A DNA stretch of 64,000 nt from positions 1 through 64,000 of the forward strand of contig CAWIHZ010000007.1 in the NCBI GenBank assembly GCA_963835955.1. Direction: 5' to 3'. This document shows, piece after piece, positions 1-8,113 of the stretch. Numbering within the stretch: position 1 is the first letter of the stretch; each line of letters starts with the position of its first letter. A program made the translations under genes and the position numbers. The notes beneath the pieces are model-generated. The model was given only the letters and a program-made list of their open reading frames with translations, was not told the origin of the DNA and made no database searches. This DNA is from Roseiarcus sp963835955 (lineage in GTDB: Bacteria; Pseudomonadota; Alphaproteobacteria; Rhizobiales; Beijerinckiaceae).

Positions 1-1477
1 TTAGCGGGTCTGGACGCGGATTTGGGGTTGTTTGGCCGTTTGACGGGGGTCAGGCGGTTGCGATCTCGGCGGCGGACGGAGTCCGCCCTTGAGCGAGTTT
101 GAGGATATTGTGGGCGAGGCAGACGAGGCCCCATTCGTGGGCGACCTTGTCGAGCCCGCGCATCAGGAACTGACGGAAGCCGCGGGCCTGCTTGATTTGC
201 CCGAACACCGGCTCGGGCAATTGCTTGCGCAGTCGATAGGGGGTCTCGTGGCCGCCGGCCCTGATCTTCTCGCGCATGGCCGCTACGCGCTTGCCTCCGG
301 CTTCGCCGTCGGTCGGATGCTTGGCGCGTCCGGCGGCGATGTAGGCGTCGATGTTGCGGCTCTCCATCGCCTCGAGATTGGCGTGCGAGCAATAGCCGGC
401 GTCGGCCGAGACCTGCTCGGGCTTGCGGCCCATATTGGCTTCGACCGCGTCGACCATCGGCGTCAGCTGATGCTGGTGGCTCGCGTTGGCGTCGAGGCCA
501 TGGGCGACGATCACCTGTGCCTCGGCGTCCACCGCCGCCTGGGCGTTATAGCCCTGGATGAAGCCGTCCTTGGTTTTCATGATGCGGCTCTCGGGATCGG
601 TGAAGTTCTTCTGCGCTTTCGGGTCGGGGTCTTCTGAGGGCGGGGCGGCGGGTCTTCCGGGTTTCTTGCGGCCTTCGGCTTCTCGTTTCTTCTCCGCCTC
701 GGCCCGCGCTTGCCTTTCGGCCTCGGCGGCGGCTTTCGCCTCGGCCTCCAGTTCGGCCTTGGCGGCGCGGATCTTCTCGGCGCGCCGCTTCTTGTCGGCG
801 ACCCAATCCGGCATCTCGTCGCCGCTCTTGTCGCGCCCCAAGGCGGCGTCCTCGCTGGCGTCCGTCGCCGCCGCGGCGTCCATCCAGCCGGCGACCTCTG
901 CCTCCAGTTCCGCCGCGCGCTCGGCCATCCGCGCGTAGCTCATGGCTTTGTGCTTGGAGGCGTTGGCCTTGATCTTCGTCCCGTCCAGCGCGACGTGCCC
1001 CAGCTTGACCAGCCCGGCTCGCTCGCACAGCCGCAGCACCTGTGAAAACAGCGCGGAAAGCGCCTGCAGATGACGCTTTCGGAACTCCGAGATCGTGCGG
1101 AAATCCGGAGCGTCGAGGCCGACGACGCTCATGAAGTCGACGCGTTCACGACAGGCCTTGGCGATCCGCCGCGACGAATAGACCCCGTTGCAATAGCCAT
1201 AGAGCAAAAGCGCCGTCATCATCGCCGGATCGAATGGCGGCTGCCCGCGATCGACGCGGTAGACCCGCTCGATCGCCTCGAGATCAATCTCCTCGACCAC
1301 CAGATGCAGAACCAACCGCGCCAGGTGATCCTTGTCGACGAACTCCTGAACCGTCGCCGGCAACAGCATCGGCTCGTCGATCTTCCAGGGGCGATAGCGC
1401 TTGCTCATGAGCAACAAGAATCCGATTCGTCGCGAATACCGCCAGCAAAATCCGCGAATTCTCAGACAGGCTCCTAG
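1..1477 (-). mobile_element. IS1182-family insertion sequence, left end at or beyond window edge
   Basis: The transposase gene at 50-1408 plus flanking non-coding ends. The right boundary is placed at about 1477, because the reading frame of a second, IS630-type transposase resumes at 1478 directly after it. Both ends share short matching blocks (GTCTG and GCGGATTT, near 8-23 and, on the opposite strand, near 1447-1468). These would fit imperfect terminal inverted repeats. The left end may be cut by the window, so no target duplication can be checked. Confidence 0.55.
50..1408 (-). CDS. IS1182-family DDE transposase
   Basis: Cut-and-paste transposase of about 452 aa. The start is placed at the internal ATG (1406-1408), giving the family-typical N-terminus MSKRYRPWKIDEP; the open frame continues 56 codons upstream but that part lies in the element's end. 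An N-terminal transposase domain with 'RTISEFRKRH' is followed by the DDE triad. The first Asp is about residue 142 (ALDGTKIKAN), the second about 336 (VSADAGYCS), and the Glu about 399 (PEPVFGQIK). Between the first two lies a long Ala/Glu/Lys-rich stretch (about 165-270) likely to form a coiled coil, which is normal for this family. The gene looks intact and so may be active. Confidence 0.9.
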   Translation of the reverse strand: MSKRYRPWKIDEPMLLPATVQEFVDKDHLARLVLHLVVEEIDLEAIERVYRVDRGQPPFDPAMMTALLLYGYCNGVYSSRRIAKACRERVDFMSVVGLDAPDFRTISEFRKRHLQALSALFSQVLRLCERAGLVKLGHVALDGTKIKANASKHKAMSYARMAERAAELEAEVAGWMDAAAATDASEDAALGRDKSGDEMPDWVADKKRRAEKIRAAKAELEAEAKAAAEAERQARAEAEKKREAEGRKKPGRPAAPPSEDPDPKAQKNFTDPESRIMKTKDGFIQGYNAQAAVDAEAQVIVAHGLDANASHQHQLTPMVDAVEANMGRKPEQVSADAGYCSHANLEAMESRNIDAYIAAGRAKHPTDGEAGGKRVAAMREKIRAGGHETPYRLRKQLPEPVFGQIKQARGFRQFLMRGLDKVAHEWGLVCLAHNILKLAQGRTPSAAEIATA

Positions 1478-1633
1478 CGCCTCGATCGCCGCATCCCCAA
1501 CAAGCCGGAACTGACCGCGGAGGTCGCCGCCTGGGAACAACACCGCAACAAACATCACGCCAAGGCCGACTGGCAATTCACAACCGCCGACGCCCGCGTC
1601 AAACTCGCGAGGCTATACCCTCAGTTCGCGTGA
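1478..1633 (+). pseudogene. IS630-family transposase, C-terminal fragment
   Basis: Translation of 1478-1630 gives a 51-codon tail with RLDRRIPNKPELTAEV, then AWEQHRNKHHAKADWQFTTA, ending LYPQFA and a TGA stop. This is the characteristic C-terminus of IS630-type DDE transposases. The frame is closed by a TAG at 1475-1477, where the IS1182 element begins. The rest of the IS630 transposase therefore should lie left of the window, beyond the IS1182 element. This is a nested insertion: the IS1182 copy disrupted the older IS630 gene. Too short to function. Confidence 0.8.
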
Positions 1634-1672
1634 CTCGGGCCGCTAGACGTCGGCTGCTTACAGCCTAACCAG

Positions 1673-1840
1673 TCACACGCTGCGGCGCATGGTCCAAATC
1701 TCGCCGCTCATGTCGATGAGATGAAAACCATTCCTCGACAGTTCACCGAATGTCTCGAAATCGGTGCTTAAGACCGTCGCCCACGTGCCCGGCTTAGCGT
1801 CCCTGATTTCGTGTCGATTTTGCACATTAAAATGGCGCAT
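1673..1840 (-). CDS. small hypothetical protein, 55 aa
   Basis: Short ORF starting at ATG 1838-1840, with a good ribosome-binding site (GGAG, 5 bases upstream). The product MRHFNVQNRHEIRDAKPG... has a balanced composition with Trp, Phe and Ile, unlike the Arg/Ala-rich antisense frames elsewhere in this window. I do not recognise a family. A longer start 10 codons upstream is possible. It lies between the transposon remnants and the dehydrogenase at 2140, with no operon partner. Confidence 0.35.
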   Translation of the reverse strand: MRHFNVQNRHEIRDAKPGTWATVLSTDFETFGELSRNGFHLIDMSGEIWTMRRSV

Positions 1841-2139
1841 GGGATCTCCGCGTTCCAGGTCCCTGAGCAATGCTCCCTAGACTAACGACGCCCTCTAACA
1901 CAAAATATTGCATCGCACAAGGCAATTGCTGCAATGCATCATTGCGCCTCAAGGCGCCTTGATTATTGAGCCTTTTCGCGGCCGAGTGACGCAGGCGCGC
2001 GTGCGCAACGGCTCCGGCCGCGCCGGCTGCGCTAGCCCCGAGGCTATCCACACGCTAACGTTTCTATCGCCGGTCAGATGGCCGCCATTTACCAGCGAGG
2101 CGATCACGAGGGCCTCGCGCAATCTCTGGAACCCATCCA

Positions 2140-3216
2140 ATGCGTCGATATCGGGTTGCGGTCATTCCTGGCGACGGCGTCGGCAAGGAGGTCATTCCCG
2201 CCGGCCTCGAGATCCTTGAGGCGCTTGCGCAACGCGAGGGCGGGTTCGACTTCGCCTTCGATAAATTTGATTGGGGATCGGACTATTATCGCGCGACCGG
2301 CCTGATGATGCCGCGCGACGGCCGCGAGCAAATAAGGGCCCACGACGCGATCTATTTCGGCGCGGTCGGCGCCCCGGACGTGCCGGACCACATCAGCCTC
2401 TGGGGTCTGCGCCTGGCGATTTGTCAGTCGTTTGACCAATACGCCAATGTTCGTCCAGCCCGCGTGCTGCCCGGGATCGTCAGTCCGCTGCGCCAGGTTA
2501 GCGGTCCGGAACTCGACTGGGTGATCGTGCGCGAGAATTCGGAGGGCGAATATGCCGGCGTCGGCGGACGCGTGCATCAAGGCCTGCCTTGCGAGGTCGC
2601 CACCGACGTATCGATCATGACCCGCGCCGGCGTCGAACGGATCTTCCGTTTCGCCTTCGCGCTGGCGCGCTCGCGCCCGCGCAAATCGCTCACCATCGTG
2701 ACCAAGTCGAACGCGCAGCGTCACGCCATGGTGATGTGGGACGAGATTGGCGCCGAAGTGTCGCGCGAATTCCCTGACGTTACATGGGACAAGATGCTGG
2801 TCGATGCGATGACGATGCGCATGACGGCCAAGCCGGCGAGCCTCGACACGATTGTCGCCTCGAACCTTCATGCGGACATTCTGTCCGATCTCGCGGCGGC
2901 GTTGGCTGGCTCGCTCGGAATCGCGCCGACCGCGAATCTTAACCCGGAGCGCCAGTTCCCTTCGATGTTCGAGCCGATTCACGGGTCGGCGTTCGACATC
3001 GCCGGAAGGGGGATCGCCAATCCTATCGGCTCGTTCTGGACTGCGGCGCTGATGCTGGAGCACCTTGGCGAAAAGGCTGCGGCGGATCGCTTGATGCGCG
3101 CGATCAAGCGCGTCACCTCGGACCCGTCGCTGCACACGCCCGACCTCGGCGGCGTAGCGACGACGCGCGCGGTGACCGACGCAATGACGATCGCGATCCT
3201 CGGCCAAAATCTCTAG
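2140..3216 (+). CDS. ttuC: Tartrate/D-malate dehydrogenase (isocitrate/isopropylmalate dehydrogenase family)
   Basis: NAD-dependent beta-decarboxylating dehydrogenase of 358 aa, oxidising tartrate or D-malate in the cytoplasm. The N-terminus has VAVIPGDGVGKEV, the family's nucleotide-fold start. In the middle lies the substrate loop VRENSEGEYAGVGG (about 129-142). The Mg-binding Asp segment SNLHADILSDLAAAL and the C-terminal EPIHGSAFDIAGRG cofactor motif follow. The segment FDWGSDYYRATGLMMP and the overall length match the tartrate dehydrogenase/DmlA branch rather than LeuB. ATG start with the motif beginning at residue 6. It stands alone. Choosing between tartrate and D-malate is not possible from sequence. 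Confidence 0.88.
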   Translation: MRRYRVAVIPGDGVGKEVIPAGLEILEALAQREGGFDFAFDKFDWGSDYYRATGLMMPRDGREQIRAHDAIYFGAVGAPDVPDHISLWGLRLAICQSFDQYANVRPARVLPGIVSPLRQVSGPELDWVIVRENSEGEYAGVGGRVHQGLPCEVATDVSIMTRAGVERIFRFAFALARSRPRKSLTIVTKSNAQRHAMVMWDEIGAEVSREFPDVTWDKMLVDAMTMRMTAKPASLDTIVASNLHADILSDLAAALAGSLGIAPTANLNPERQFPSMFEPIHGSAFDIAGRGIANPIGSFWTAALMLEHLGEKAAADRLMRAIKRVTSDPSLHTPDLGGVATTRAVTDAMTIAILGQNL

Positions 3217-3442
3217 CAATGGCGGGCCTACGCGGTGCATCTCCAGCACCTTGCCGGGGCCCGTCGCTTTCGCCCCAATTCGTCGCGCAAGTCGAATTTT
3301 TTGGATTTGGGCCTTCCTGCCGGATTTCGTCGATCACCGTTTCGAACGCGCTGGCGGGCGAAGCGCCCGCGTTGATGTCCCGCCCCCTTTGCACAATGCT
3401 CGTTTCGCCCGAGAGTCCTCCCGCGCCGAACCAGAGGGTCAC

Positions 3443-4345
3443 ATGCCGCACGCCATTGCCGATGACGGGGTCAAACTCTATTTCGAGGAGACAGGCGCCG
3501 GCGCGCCCGTCATCTTCGCGCACGAATTCGCCGGCGACCTCAGGAGCTGGGAGGCGCAGCTGCGCCATTTCGGCCAGCGCTACCGCGCCATCGCCTATAA
3601 CGCCCGCGGCTATCCGCCGTCGGACGCGCCCGAGGAGGCGGGGAAGTATTCGCAGAACCGCGCGGCCGACGACATCGCCGCCGTGCTCGATCATTTGCAG
3701 CTGGACCGCGCCCATGTGGTCGGCCTTTCCATGGGCGGGTTCGCCGCGCTGCATTTCGGCTTCCGGCATGCGCCGCGCGCCCGCTCCTTGACGATCGCCG
3801 GCTGCGGCTATGGGGCCGATCCCGCCAAGCGGGAGGGTTTCCGCGCCGACAGCGCCGACATGGCGGCCTTCATGCGGGAACAGGGCATGGAAAAGTTCGC
3901 CGCGGGCTACGCCTACGGGCCGACACGGGTGCAGCTGGAGAACAAGAGCCCACGCGCCTTCGCCGAATTCAAGCGCCAGCTCGCTGAGCATTCCGCCGTC
4001 GGATCGGCCAACACGCAGCTCGGCGTACAGCGCGAGCGGCCCTCGCTGTACGACCTCAAGGACCAGATGAAGGCCCTGACGGCGCCGACATTGATCCTCA
4101 CCGGCGACGAGGACTGGCCTTGCCTCTCGCCCGGCATTCTCATGAAGGAAACCATTCCTTCTGCGGGGCTGGCGGTGATGCCGAATTGCGGCCATGGAAT
4201 CAACATCGAGGACCCCGACCAGTTCAATCGCATCGTCGGCGATTTTTTGGTCCTCGCCGAACTCGGGCCGCTGGCCGATGCGCGACCCGCGCGCCATGAG
4301 CGCCTCCAACACCGGCATGCGCTGAACGCAAGAAACGACAAGTAA
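3443..4345 (+). CDS. Alpha/beta-fold hydrolase
   Basis: Predicted cytoplasmic ester or C-C bond hydrolase of 300 aa. ATG 3443 is chosen because the fold begins there (MPHAIADDGVKLYFEETG); the open frame extends upstream without family similarity. The nucleophile elbow GLSMGG carries the Ser near residue 95. The acid is the Asp in LTGDEDWPCL and the catalytic His is in NCGHGINIEDP near the C-terminus, so the triad is complete. The 'HEFAGDLRSWEAQLRHF' oxyanion region is typical of the family. The substrate cannot be read from sequence. It follows the dehydrogenase on the same strand after about 225 non-coding bases, so co-transcription is possible but unproven. Confidence 0.85.
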   Translation: MPHAIADDGVKLYFEETGAGAPVIFAHEFAGDLRSWEAQLRHFGQRYRAIAYNARGYPPSDAPEEAGKYSQNRAADDIAAVLDHLQLDRAHVVGLSMGGFAALHFGFRHAPRARSLTIAGCGYGADPAKREGFRADSADMAAFMREQGMEKFAAGYAYGPTRVQLENKSPRAFAEFKRQLAEHSAVGSANTQLGVQRERPSLYDLKDQMKALTAPTLILTGDEDWPCLSPGILMKETIPSAGLAVMPNCGHGINIEDPDQFNRIVGDFLVLAELGPLADARPARHERLQHRHALNARNDK

Positions 4346-4536
4346 ACGTCTGTTGGATGGCCCTCTGGACACTTATCGAGCCCGTGCATTGCGCAGAAGC
4401 GACTGTCTCGACACGTCGGTTAGGAAATCCGGAAAACGAGAGGAGCGCATAAGCGCTTCCGATCGGGTCCCGTAGCGGCCGGCGAAGAAAAATCGCGGAA
4501 CCTCAAATTGAGAGTCGTTGGGCGCGCGCGTCGTGT

Positions 4537-7500
4537 TTGGTTCTCGAATGTGTTAGGAATTGGCCCGCAGGGGTCGCTGTTTGTGGCGGCATATGCGTCG
4601 GGAGTGAGCGATTGAACCACGTCTCAACCGAGACGGACGGACGCATCGTCATGCTGCTTGACCGCGCCGATACCGCAATCGATCGAAAGCAATGGGACGA
4701 GGCGTTCGACCTGACCTCGCAGATTCTCGCCATTTGCCCCGATCATCGGGAAGCCTTGGGTCTGCGCGCTCACATCAGTCGGCGTCGGAAGACAACCGAT
4801 GGCCCCCCGGAGCTGCGCTTCGAGGCCGAGCGCCGAACTGTCACCGTTGTCTTTTGCGATCTGGTCGGCTCGTCGAAAATGGCTGAACTCCTCGACCCGG
4901 AGGAGATGCAAGAAATCCTTGGCTGGTATCAGCGGATCGTCGGCGAAGCGGTCACGACGGCCGGCGGTTTGATCGCTCGCTTCATGGGCGACGGCGTTTT
5001 GGTCTATTTCGGCTATCCTCATGCGACCGATGAAGCGCCGCGTCAGGCGATTCACGCCGCTCTGACAATCATTCAGCAGATCAAGGAGCGCCGCACCGAC
5101 ATCATGGACAGTTACGGCGTCGAGATTGACGCCCGAATCGGGATTCATACAGGCTTGGCGGTGATCACCGAAATGGGCGGCGGCAATCGGAAGGAAGCCG
5201 CCGACATCGTCGGCGAGACCCCGAATATCGCAGCTCGCTTGGAAGGACTCGCTGATCCAGGAACTGTGCTTATCAGCGGCGACACTCACGGGCTCGTGAC
5301 AGGATATTTCAAAACGCTGGCGCGGGGTCCACAACAGCTCAAGAACATTTCGCGCCTGATCACGGCATTTCAAATCATTGACGCGACCGGCGCCACCTCG
5401 CGCATTGAGGCAAACGACATCGCCGGCCGAACGGCGCTGGTGGGCCGTATGGCGGAGCTGAAGAAACTTGAGGCGATCCACATCGGCGTCTTGGCCGGCA
5501 GAGGACGAATTGTCGCGATTTGCGGAGAGGCGGGGGTCGGCAAGTCGCGGTTGGTGGAGTTGGTGACGACCCGCATGACCGCCAGTTGGCCGGCGCTTCA
5601 CGCGGCCTGCGCGCCCCATACGCAATCAACGCCCTTCGATCCGATACGCGGCATCCTGTCGGCCGGCGGGCGGAAGAGCCTTCACGCGGCGCTTGGAATT
5701 CGCTCGGGGGACTATGGTTCGACGGCTTCTGAGCGAGAGGCCCTGCTGAACGCTGTGGTCGACTATGTGCTCGATTTCGCAGGCAAGTCACCGGCTCTGC
5801 TCGTTCTTGAGGACATCCACTGGTCGGACCCATCGACTTTGGAGTTCCTCGCTCGGCTTACAAAACGTGTGGCCGAGAGACCTATTCTCGTCATCGTCAC
5901 CCTCAGGCCGGAGCTTCAGCTGGAATGGTTCACGTACGAAACAGTAGAGTACATTTCCGTTTACCCGCTTGAACGCGCCGTTGTCGTCGAGATGGTCCGC
6001 GCGCTGCTCGGCGCCGCGGACGCGCCGACCAGGATTGTCGATTGGTTGGTCGAACGGTCCGGCGGCGTTCCCCTTTTTGTTGAGGAACTGGTCCGGACGC
6101 TGCGTGAAAGCGGGCAACTGACACAGGCGTTGGGCGGTGTTGTCGATCTCGACGCCGACATCCCTTTGACCCTGCAGGGCGTTCTGATCGGTCGTCTCGA
6201 TCGCCTAGGGCCGGCGAAGCGGGTGGCTCAGGTCGCCTCGGTGATCGGCCGGGAATTCGACGTTGGACTGTTGAAGCGGATTGTCGGCCTCGACGAGGCC
6301 CGCTTGCATCGAGATCTGGGCGATCTGATCAACTCGGGCCTGGTCATGCAGTCGGAGCGGACGGGGCGGCTCAAGTTCAAGCACGCACTGATCCGTGACG
6401 CCGCCTATCAATCTATCCTCCGCACCACGAGACGCTCGATCCACGCCGCGATCGCAGACGCCGTGCCGGAGCATTACAGCGAAATCCTCGAGCGCAACCC
6501 TGAAGTGGTCGCGATCCATCTATTCGAGGCGCAACGTTTCGAGGACGCGGCCAAATTGTTCGCTGAGGCCGCGCGCGCCGCGTCCACCCGATCGGCGCAT
6601 TCCGAGGCGATAAACCATGTCACCATGGCGCTGAAGGCGACCAAGACCCTGCGCGACGCGGAAGTGCGGCGCAAGGATGAACTTCGCCTTCAACTCCTGC
6701 TTGGCCCGTCGTTGATCGCGGCCCGCGGCTACGGGTCGGAAGAGGTTGCGGACAATTACCGCCGGGCGCGGACTCTCTGTGCGTCCGCGACCGAAAGCGC
6801 GGAACTATTCGACGCGGTGAATGGCTTGACGGCGTACCACTTGGTTACGGAGCAGATCGAGGAGGCCTCCAAGCTGGCGCAGACCGCGTTCGGCATCGCG
6901 GTCGGGCGGTCGGATAACGATGAGCTTCTGGAGGCCTCCGCATGGCTCGGCACGATCCGGTTCTTTCAAGGCATGGCGATAGAGGCGGCGTCGATGCTCG
7001 ACAGCGCCATCGGCAAATACGACGCCATCGCCCATGCCCGTCACCGAGTCGTTCACGGCTTGGATCCAGCCATTCTGGCCATGTCGCACCGTTGCTGGCT
7101 CTATTGGATGAAGGGTGAGGCGGTCGCCGCAGCTGTTATGGCCGATCAGATGCTATCTTTGGCCGAGACGCTGGATCATCCGGTCAGCCGAGCGCATGCG
7201 CTCAATTATGTCACCGGGCTCGCGGTCTATCTTGGCGACAATGTTCGAGCCAAGGCGAAGGCCCGCGAAGAGATTGAACTGGCGCGCGCGGCAAAGCTCC
7301 CTCACTACGAGGCCTATGGGATGATTTTCCTGGGCCGCGCTTTGATGCGAGACGACGCGCAAGCCTCCATAGACAGCGTCCTGTCCGGACTCGAACTGCG
7401 AAAGAAGACCGGCGCCCGTCTCGCTCTGCCTCTGCATCTAGGCCTTCTGGCGGAGGTTCAGCTGGCGAGGGGCGCTGTCCATGCAGCAACGCTGGCGGTA

Positions 7501-7800
7501 TCTGAGGGACTGGAAGTCGCGGAGCGCACCGGCGAGCGGTGGTGGTCGCCGGAGCTGTACCGCTTGAGCGCTGTGATTGGGCATCAGGCTGGGAAGGCCG
7601 ATGTCGAACCGACGCTTCGGTTCGCTCATCGCACCGCGCAGGACGCGGGGGTCTCAATGCTGGCCGCCCGCGCCGCTCTCAGCGCAGCCGATATCTTGCC
7701 CGGGCTTGGACCAAACGACCCGCTTCATCTGCGCCATCACCAGCATCTAATCGACGGGAGCACGCCTGAAACCGACGAGTTAAAGCGGCGGCTCTCTTAG
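4537..7800 (+). CDS. Class III adenylate/guanylate cyclase fused to AAA-type ATPase and TPR-like region
   Basis: Large signalling protein, 1087 aa as drawn; ATG 4651 (residue 39) is an equally plausible start. A short helical N-terminus (about 40-85) leads to a class III cyclase domain. Its metal-binding Asp residues are about 108 (VVFCDLVGSS) and 152 (RFMGDGVLVYFG), and the transition-state Asn/Arg lie in GETPNIAARLE (230-234). A predicted STAND-like ATPase follows, with Walker A GEAGVGKSRL (about 330-339) and Walker B LLVLEDIHWSD (421-431). The C-terminal ~450 residues are helical TPR-like repeats. This cyclase-ATPase-TPR layout is frequent in rhizobia and mycobacteria. It would make cAMP in response to an unknown signal sensed by the ATPase/TPR part. 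Single gene, no visible partner. Confidence 0.88.
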   Translation: MVLECVRNWPAGVAVCGGICVGSERLNHVSTETDGRIVMLLDRADTAIDRKQWDEAFDLTSQILAICPDHREALGLRAHISRRRKTTDGPPELRFEAERRTVTVVFCDLVGSSKMAELLDPEEMQEILGWYQRIVGEAVTTAGGLIARFMGDGVLVYFGYPHATDEAPRQAIHAALTIIQQIKERRTDIMDSYGVEIDARIGIHTGLAVITEMGGGNRKEAADIVGETPNIAARLEGLADPGTVLISGDTHGLVTGYFKTLARGPQQLKNISRLITAFQIIDATGATSRIEANDIAGRTALVGRMAELKKLEAIHIGVLAGRGRIVAICGEAGVGKSRLVELVTTRMTASWPALHAACAPHTQSTPFDPIRGILSAGGRKSLHAALGIRSGDYGSTASEREALLNAVVDYVLDFAGKSPALLVLEDIHWSDPSTLEFLARLTKRVAERPILVIVTLRPELQLEWFTYETVEYISVYPLERAVVVEMVRALLGAADAPTRIVDWLVERSGGVPLFVEELVRTLRESGQLTQALGGVVDLDADIPLTLQGVLIGRLDRLGPAKRVAQVASVIGREFDVGLLKRIVGLDEARLHRDLGDLINSGLVMQSERTGRLKFKHALIRDAAYQSILRTTRRSIHAAIADAVPEHYSEILERNPEVVAIHLFEAQRFEDAAKLFAEAARAASTRSAHSEAINHVTMALKATKTLRDAEVRRKDELRLQLLLGPSLIAARGYGSEEVADNYRRARTLCASATESAELFDAVNGLTAYHLVTEQIEEASKLAQTAFGIAVGRSDNDELLEASAWLGTIRFFQGMAIEAASMLDSAIGKYDAIAHARHRVVHGLDPAILAMSHRCWLYWMKGEAVAAAVMADQMLSLAETLDHPVSRAHALNYVTGLAVYLGDNVRAKAKAREEIELARAAKLPHYEAYGMIFLGRALMRDDAQASIDSVLSGLELRKKTGARLALPLHLGLLAEVQLARGAVHAATLAVSEGLEVAERTGERWWSPELYRLSAVIGHQAGKADVEPTLRFAHRTAQDAGVSMLAARAALSAADILPGLGPNDPLHLRHHQHLIDGSTPETDELKRRLS

Positions 7801-8113
7801 TCGTTCCGGCGGCGTCTCGCGAAAACGGCGAATAGCGCAGGAGTTCATTGAGCGGTACGCGCGCAGCGCGCGCACGCGAAGCAAAAAGTGGCCCGGAGAG
7901 GTTTTAACAATGCCCACGTCATCGAAGATGTCCGAGACAATTACCGAATTTGCTCGGCTTTGGGCGATCTACGCTGCGGGCCGCCAGACGATCGCAATGG
8001 TTCTCCCTGGCGCTCCCTTGAAATTGGAGGTGAGTTGATGCGCACTTCGTCGCCGGAAAATCAAACTGACTGAGTATCGAAAAAACTGGTTTGCAAACAC
8101 CAAAGGACGCCCA
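7801..8113. other. intergenic region upstream of the PLP decarboxylase
   Basis: About 310 bases between two same-strand genes. It includes a GC-rich alternating stretch (CGCGCGCAGCGCGCGCACGCG, about 7858-7878) and one possible 42-codon ORF (listed separately). An AAAGGA ribosome-binding site lies just before the ATG at 8114. No clear promoter or terminator was recognised. Confidence 0.5.
7910..8038 (+). CDS. possible small protein, 42 aa, upstream of decarboxylase
   Basis: ATG at 7910 has a fair ribosome-binding site (GGAGAGG about 8-14 bases upstream). It reads MPTSSKMSETITEFARLWA... to a TGA at 8036. The sequence is compatible with one amphipathic helix. It ends about 75 bases before the decarboxylase start, so it may be a leader or small partner of that gene. 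No family recognised, and chance occurrence is quite possible at this length. Confidence 0.28.
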   Translation: MPTSSKMSETITEFARLWAIYAAGRQTIAMVLPGAPLKLEVS

